A stretch of 18,642 nt of DNA from an uncultured Collinsella sp. (GTDB lineage Bacteria > Actinomycetota > Coriobacteriia > Coriobacteriales > Coriobacteriaceae), in contig CAAEOW010000057.1 in assembly GCA_900757705.1 (NCBI GenBank), positions 1 to 18,642 on the forward strand, read 5' to 3'. This document shows, one piece after another, positions 14,181-18,642 of the stretch. Position numbers and translations under genes: made by a program. The notes under the pieces are model-generated. The model worked only from the letters and a program-made list of their open reading frames with translations, did not search any database and was not told the DNA's origin. The number at the start of each line of letters is the position of its first letter. The stretch's first letter is position 1.

Positions 14181-15494
14181 CTAGTTGCGCTTGAGGTGGA
14201 CGACGGTTTCGCAGTGGAAGGTTTGCGGGAACAGATCGACCGGCGTGATCTTGACGGGGGAGAAGGTACCTTCCTCGACAAAGCGCTTAAGGTCGCGTGC
14301 CAGGGTGGCGGGGTCGCAGCTCACGTAGGCGACATCGCGAGCGCTCGTGCTGGCGATAAGGTCGATCGCCTCGGGGGCGAGGCCTGCGCGCGGCGGGTCG
14401 ACCACCAAGACGTCGGCATCCTGGTCGGGGAACTCGCGCACCGCGTCTCCGCCAATGACGTCGACGTTATCAAGCTTGTTGATTTCCAGGTTACGGCGCA
14501 GGTCGCGCACGGCCGGGCCGTAGGCCTCGACGGCGGCGACGAAGTCGCAGCGGCGGGCGAGCGGCAGGGTAAAGGTTCCGGCGCCGCAGTACAGGTCCAC
14601 GGCAAGCTCGTCTTCTTGCGGGTCGAGCGCTTCCATGACAAGCTCGATCAAAATCTCAGCACCCTTGGTGTTGACTTGGAAAAAAGACGGGGCAGACAAG
14701 CGCATCTGACCCTCGGCGATATTCTCGGTCCATGAGCCCTCTCCGGCGAGCATTTCGACCTTGGAGACACGGCGGGCCTTCTTTTCGCCCTTGCTCATCA
14801 CACGCACGATGCTCGTGGGATGAGCGGCGACCGCCAGCACGCGGGAGACTTGCGAGCGCGGAAAAGAGCCCGTGGGCGTCCAGAGTGCAACCTCGAGCGC
14901 CTTGGTGCGGCGCGATGCGCGAATGCCCACGCGTTCGAGCCCTAAGTCATGGCTGCCGCTTAGATAGTTGAGTGCGCCGACGACCGATTTGAGCGCCTTG
15001 GGAAAACGCTTATCGAACAGCGGGCACGCATCGACGGTCACGATTTTGCTGGGGTCGACACCGTGCATGCCAAGGCGCACGCGACCGTTGACGACGGTCG
15101 GTTCGAGCTCGATTTTATTGCGGTAGCCCCAGTCGTCCTTGGTGTGGCAGATGGGCTGCACCAACTCATCGACCTGCTCAGGAGCGAACTTGCCGATGCG
15201 CTCGAGCGTGGAGCGCAGGTTTTGCTCCTTGGCGGCGAGCTGTGCCGTGCGTGAGAGATTGCCCCACGAGCAGCCGCCGCAGATGCCCACGTAGGGGCAG
15301 GGGGGCTGAATGCGATCGGGGCTCGGCTCCAGAATCTCGGTGGTGCGGGCGCGCATGAACGACTTGCCGTCCTGTACGACCTCGGCCTCGACGGTGTCGC
15401 CTGCCACGGCACCCTGCACAAAGACGGCTTTGCCGTTGTCGGCGTGCGCCAGCCCGTCGGCGCCGTAGGTCATCGATTCTATAGTGAGCTTCAT
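14181..15494 (-). CDS. rlmD: 23S rRNA (uracil-5-)-methyltransferase, RumA/RlmD family
   Basis: SAM-dependent enzyme that makes 5-methyluridine in RNA. The 437 aa consist of an N-terminal TRAM domain (about 1-55), an iron-sulfur cluster site with C66, C72, C75 (CPYVGICGGC) and C157, a central RNA-binding part, and a Rossmann methyltransferase domain with DLYCGAGTFTL (300-310), DPPRAGL (366-372), the nucleophile C393 in YVSCDPATLARDL and the catalytic Glu E429 in HCETVVHLK. I choose the start at 15494 (MKLTIES) because AGGCAGGGG lies just upstream; in-frame starts up to 15530 lack a ribosome site. Whether it acts on U1939 (RlmD), U747 or both (RlmCD) cannot be told. Confidence 0.93.
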   Translation of the reverse strand: MKLTIESMTYGADGLAHADNGKAVFVQGAVAGDTVEAEVVQDGKSFMRARTTEILEPSPDRIQPPCPYVGICGGCSWGNLSRTAQLAAKEQNLRSTLERIGKFAPEQVDELVQPICHTKDDWGYRNKIELEPTVVNGRVRLGMHGVDPSKIVTVDACPLFDKRFPKALKSVVGALNYLSGSHDLGLERVGIRASRRTKALEVALWTPTGSFPRSQVSRVLAVAAHPTSIVRVMSKGEKKARRVSKVEMLAGEGSWTENIAEGQMRLSAPSFFQVNTKGAEILIELVMEALDPQEDELAVDLYCGAGTFTLPLARRCDFVAAVEAYGPAVRDLRRNLEINKLDNVDVIGGDAVREFPDQDADVLVVDPPRAGLAPEAIDLIASTSARDVAYVSCDPATLARDLKRFVEEGTFSPVKITPVDLFPQTFHCETVVHLKRN

Positions 15495-15542
15495 ACCCCT
15501 GCCTGTCATTCGTGTTGTTGCTCGCACCATGGTAGCAGGGAA

Positions 15543-15584
15543 AAGCGCCCCGCATCCGAGGCTTTCCTCAAATGCGGGGCGCTT
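15543..15584 (-). terminator. Rho-independent terminator of ppk
   Basis: On the minus strand, a 13-bp perfect stem (15584-15572 with 15555-15543, AAGCGCCCCGCAT) with an inner GAGG/CCTC pairing is followed by TTTT. It lies 24 nt after the ppk stop and ends ppk transcription before the methyltransferase gene. Confidence 0.85.
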
Positions 15585-15607
15585 CTACAAACTGCTTCTA
15601 CAAACGA

Positions 15608-18010
15608 CTATTTCGTCTTGCCGGTAATGAGCGTCTTAAGACCCAGGCCGATCAGGCCCAGGCCCATGCGCACACGACCGGGGCGATGGCGCTCGATGGC
15701 CTTGGTCTTGCCGGCGGGCTTATCGCGACGGGCGCTCGTCTCGGGTGCGGGCTTAGCTGCCTGCGGCTCGGGCTGAGGTGCAGGTGCGGGCTCGGGCTCA
15801 ATGACGGTCGCCTGGACCTTCTGAACCTCGGGTGTGGCCGGCTGCGGCTTAGGAGCAGGGGCGGGCTTTGCCTCAATGACGGACTCGGGCGCGGCCTCGG
15901 CGTTGCGGTAGGCACGCTCCAGCAGGGCTTCCTGCGAGTTGAAGGGTTTCTCACCCTCTGCGCGCTCCACGGGGACCCAGGTGCCGTCGCTCGTCAGGCT
16001 ACGTGCCTTCACGTTGTCGCGCAGCTGCATGCTCATGTACTCGTGCACCAGGGCGCGGCAGGTGGGGTCGAGCACGGGGAAGGCGATCTCCACGCGGTGC
16101 TCGGTGTTGCGTGTCATCATGTCGGCCGAGCTCAGATAGATCATGTCCGAGTCCACGCCAAAGGCGTAAACGCGCGCATGCTCCAAAAAGCGTCCGACGA
16201 TAGAACGGACATGCACGTTCTCGGTCTTGCCAGGAACGCCCGGCTTGAGGCACGAGATGCCGCGGATGATCATGTCCACGCGGACTCCTGCGCACGATGC
16301 CTCGGCGATCTTGTCGATGACCTCGCGGTCGGTGAGCGAGTTGAGTTTAAAGAACACGCGGGCGGGCTCGCCGGCGAGGGCGCGCTGGATCTCGCGGTCA
16401 AGCCCGCGCATGATGAGCGGTTTCAGTCCGACGGGCGCCACACCCAGGAAGCGGTAATCGCCGCGCAGGTTGCCCAGCGACAGGTTGCGGAAGAACAGGT
16501 TGGCGTCCTCGCCGATGCCGGGGTGAGCGGTCATGAGCATAAAGTCGCTGTAGAGTTTGGCCGTCTTCTCGTTAAAGTTGCCGGTGCCCAGCAGCGTCAG
16601 GCGCGTTAGCGCCATGCCCTCGCGATAGGTGAGCTGGCAGATCTTGGAGTGGCACTTAAAGCCCTCGGAGCCGTAGATGACGGTGCAGCCGGCCTCTTCC
16701 AGGCGCTCGGCCCACTCGATGTTGTTCTGCTCGTCAAAGCGCGCGCGGAGCTCCATGAGCACCGTGACCTCTTTGCCGTTCTCGGCGGCATCGATCAGTG
16801 ACTCGCACAGGCGGCTCTGCTTGGCCACGCGGTAGAGCGTGATGCGCAGTGAGATGCACTCGGGGTCGTAGGCGGCCTCGTGCACCAGATCCAGGAAGGG
16901 GTTCATGGCCTCATAGGGATAAAAGAGCAGCTTGTCGTGCTGAAGTACCTGCTCGCGGATGGAGCGGGTCATATCGATGGTGGGGTTGGGCTGCGGCTTA
17001 AACGGTGTAAAGAGCAGCTCGTTGCGCAGGTGCTCGGGAATCTTGCCCTCAATGCCAAAGACGTAGCCTAGGTCGAGCGGGATATCGCAGGTAAAGACAG
17101 AGCGGCGCGAAAGCTCGAGCGCCTTGCGGATGGTCTTGAGCGTCGCCTTCTCGAGCGACCCCGAGACCGCGAGCACCACCGGCTGCAGGCGCAAGCGTTT
17201 CTTGAGGATGCGCTTCATGTGCTGACGGTAATCCTCTTCCTCCTCGACGCCCTCGCCGTCCGGGTCGATGTCGGCGTTGCGGGTGACGCGGATGAGCGCG
17301 CGGTCGAGCGGCTTATAGGAGCCAAAGCAGCTGTCCAGGCAGGCGAGGATGACGTCCTCGAGCAAGATGTAGGAGTAGGTGCCGGTGGGCGAGGGGATCT
17401 CGACCACGCGGTTCATCGAGGTGGGAATCTCGATAAGGCCCAGCAGACTCTCCTCGTCGGTGACGCCGTCCAGGCCGCAGGCCAGGTAGAGTGCGCCGTT
17501 GCGCAGGTTGGGGAAGGGGTGGCGCGGGTCAATCACCAGCGGTGAGATGACCGGCGACACGTAGGCCTGGAAGTAACGGGTTACAAAGGTGCGCTCCTCG
17601 GGCGTAAGCGAATCGATGCGGGCGCGGTGAACGCCCAGGGTGTCGAGCTTGCCCTCGATGCTCTTAAAGATGGACTCCCATCGGGTAAGGAGCCCGGGCA
17701 TTTCGGCCATGACAGCATCGACTTGTTCGGAGGCGGTCATATTGCTCTTGTTGTCGACAGGCTGTTTTTTGAGCTCTGCCAGATCGGACAGGCCGCCCAC
17801 GCGCACCATGAGAAACTCATCGAGGTTAGACTCGAAAATCGACACGAACTTTAGCCGCTCGAACAGCGGAACGGTCTCGTCGAAGGCTTCGTCAAGCACA
17901 CGGTTGTCAAAGCGCAGCCAGCTGAGCTCTCGGTTCTGCGTGTACGAGAGGTCGCGCGGCGGCTTACGCAGCTTTGCAGCGGCTTGCTTTTTTTCGATTT
18001 TGCTCGGCAT
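15608..18010 (-). CDS. ppk1: Polyphosphate kinase 1 with a long Pro/Ala-rich C-terminal tail
   Basis: Reversibly polymerises the gamma phosphate of ATP into polyphosphate, acting at the membrane or cytoplasm. About 800 aa, longer than the usual 690-720. Visible: N-terminal YTQNRELSWLRFDNRVL (23-39), NLDEFLMVRVGG (62-73), LLFYPYEAMNPF (361-372), ARFDEQNNIEWAERL (423-437), the phosphorylated His in KCHSK (H454), GTGNFNEKTAKLYSD (475-489) and the second conserved His in FLEHARVY (H611). Residues 704-800 are an extra tail: a Pro/Ala/Glu/Lys repeat-like linker, then a basic stretch and a Gly/Leu-rich end (RMGLGLIGLGLK). The start is uncertain: ATG at 18010 or 18016 is most likely; a GTG at 18055 is possible. 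Confidence 0.95.
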   Translation of the reverse strand: MPSKIEKKQAAAKLRKPPRDLSYTQNRELSWLRFDNRVLDEAFDETVPLFERLKFVSIFESNLDEFLMVRVGGLSDLAELKKQPVDNKSNMTASEQVDAVMAEMPGLLTRWESIFKSIEGKLDTLGVHRARIDSLTPEERTFVTRYFQAYVSPVISPLVIDPRHPFPNLRNGALYLACGLDGVTDEESLLGLIEIPTSMNRVVEIPSPTGTYSYILLEDVILACLDSCFGSYKPLDRALIRVTRNADIDPDGEGVEEEEDYRQHMKRILKKRLRLQPVVLAVSGSLEKATLKTIRKALELSRRSVFTCDIPLDLGYVFGIEGKIPEHLRNELLFTPFKPQPNPTIDMTRSIREQVLQHDKLLFYPYEAMNPFLDLVHEAAYDPECISLRITLYRVAKQSRLCESLIDAAENGKEVTVLMELRARFDEQNNIEWAERLEEAGCTVIYGSEGFKCHSKICQLTYREGMALTRLTLLGTGNFNEKTAKLYSDFMLMTAHPGIGEDANLFFRNLSLGNLRGDYRFLGVAPVGLKPLIMRGLDREIQRALAGEPARVFFKLNSLTDREVIDKIAEASCAGVRVDMIIRGISCLKPGVPGKTENVHVRSIVGRFLEHARVYAFGVDSDMIYLSSADMMTRNTEHRVEIAFPVLDPTCRALVHEYMSMQLRDNVKARSLTSDGTWVPVERAEGEKPFNSQEALLERAYRNAEAAPESVIEAKPAPAPKPQPATPEVQKVQATVIEPEPAPAPQPEPQAAKPAPETSARRDKPAGKTKAIERHRPGRVRMGLGLIGLGLKTLITGKTK

Positions 18011-18567
18011 ATGCATCTGTCCGTTCAGTCCCCGTGGGGGACGGTTGCCTAACACTATTCACTATTGTCTCAATTTAGTCGACCTATGGCACGGACGTAT
18101 CGCGTGAACGGTATCTTTACCTACTTCTTACGCTGACAAGCCATAGAGCTGACGCCCTTCGCGTTGTGAAAAACGGTCTATATCCTCACTCAACTGGTGA
18201 GTATGTGTGAATAAGAATGATAGGTAGCTGAATATCATCGAATACAGGCAGAAACACGAACAAGCGTCATTTATATACATAAAACCGTTTTAGATATGCA
18301 ATTCTTAATCGAAAGATTGGAGTTGTAATTGCGAATGATTTTTAGGAAAAAAGAGCATTTACCTTAGAAAAGCTACTTTAGAACGCCGAAGTGCATTATG
18401 GGGGAATCATATTCGATATACCGTTCATCGAACTTTGTTGACCGTTCGGGGGCGAGGTGGAATTGCGGTTGGAATTTGGATATAACTAGAGCTGTCAGCA
18501 AGCAGCATCCGTTACGGAAGGGTGCTGAGAGATTCGGCCGAAAGGCCCGAAAGAAAGGTAGGAGGCC
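18011..18567. promoter_or_regulatory. AT-rich regulatory region between ppk1 and arcA
   Basis: About 550 bp with no supported gene and clearly lower G+C than the flanks. It must hold the divergent promoters of ppk1 and arcA. ACCGTT or its complement occurs five times (18107, 18172, 18284, 18420, 18441), the last two 21 bp apart. ArgR-like TGAAT/ATTC pieces (GAATCATATTC near 18395-18410) and an inverted repeat CTCAC/GTGAG (18185-18201) are also present. TATAAC at about 18480-18486 is a possible -10 for arcA. Confidence 0.5.
18503..18527 (+). promoter_or_regulatory. Leader hairpin before arcA
   Basis: CAGCATCC (18503-18510) pairs with GGGTGCTG (18520-18527), 8 bp with one G-U; an alternative inner pairing TCCG/CGGA exists. 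A second small hairpin GGCC-GAAA-GGCC (18536-18547) lies between it and the ribosome site. Both would be in the arcA 5' UTR if transcription starts near 18490. Confidence 0.4.
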
Positions 18568-18642
18568 ATGACGAAAGGTCTGCACGTGCCTTCCGAGATC
18601 GGCAAGCTCAGGAAGGTCTGCCTGCACCGTCCCGGCGACGAG
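18568..18642 (+). CDS. arcA: Arginine deiminase, N-terminal fragment (runs off the window)
   Basis: Only 25 codons are present. They read GLHVPSEIGKLRKVCLHRPG, the conserved opening of arginine deiminases (typically HVxSEIGxLKxVLLHRPG). The start has a strong GGAGG at 18561-18565. The enzyme converts arginine to citrulline and ammonia, the first step of the arginine deiminase pathway that yields ATP and raises pH. The active-site residues and neighbours such as arcB and arcC lie outside the window. Confidence 0.85.
   Translation, partial: MTKGLHVPSEIGKLRKVCLHRPGDE

Noticed and set aside
18373..18627. 84-aa minus-strand open frame overlapping the arcA start
   Set aside because: It reads antisense through the arcA ribosome site and N-terminus and lacks any family signature.
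1..18642. CRISPR arrays, tRNA or rRNA genes
   Set aside because: No regularly spaced direct repeats were seen, and no tRNA cloverleaf or rRNA sequence was recognised on either strand.

Overview
The window looks like chromosomal DNA of a high-GC, anaerobic, gut-type actinobacterium of the Coriobacteriia, most like Collinsella. This is inference from gene content (short-form Pta with acetate kinase, beta-glucoside PTS, the start of an arginine deiminase gene, PPK1) and from strong G/C bias at third codon positions; no rRNA marker is present.

Layout. 1-3972: acetate module, with two tandem acetate kinase genes (+) converging on phosphotransacetylase (-). 4100-6431: divergent promoter region, then UDP-galactopyranose mutase overlapping a family 2 glycosyltransferase (+). 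6432-6802: non-coding, two very long hairpin elements around a tiny inverted scrap homologous to the end of the glycosyltransferase. 6803-9026: minus-strand run of DJ-1/PfpI, Maf and a P1-family (NylC/DmpA type) peptidase. 9027-9525: non-coding, with an inverted repeat, a candidate promoter and an attenuator-like leader. 9526-13538: plus-strand sugar cluster of EamA transporter, GH1 6-phospho-beta-glucosidase and PTS EIIBC. 13675-14088: internally deleted IS3/IS150-like element keeping both ends. 14181-18010: minus-strand RlmD/RumA-type methyltransferase and polyphosphate kinase. 18011-18567: AT-rich regulatory region. 18568-end: first 25 codons of arginine deiminase.

How the genes work together. 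Pta and AckA convert acetyl-CoA to acetate and ATP; here one acetate kinase copy is canonical and the other carries substitutions in conserved active-site motifs. The PTS imports and phosphorylates a beta-glucoside through an EIIBC that lacks its own EIIA, and the GH1 enzyme hydrolyses the phosphorylated product. Glf and the glycosyltransferase would make and use UDP-galactofuranose or a related sugar for cell-surface glycans. Arginine deiminase and PPK1 add further ATP/phosphate metabolism.

The most unusual content is non-coding. Three elements of 110-127 bp (2850-2976, 6464-6573, 6666-6790) consist of 21-29 bp perfect or near-perfect arms enclosing a second hairpin. All sit between the 3' ends of convergent genes. 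Two of them share a nearly identical core with paired changes in the inner stem, while their outer arms are unrelated in sequence but still self-complementary. Other points are similar AAACCC/GGGTTT hairpins 52-53 nt upstream of both ackA copy 1 and pta, an attenuator-like leader before the sugar cluster, and five ACCGTT/AACGGT motifs upstream of arcA.
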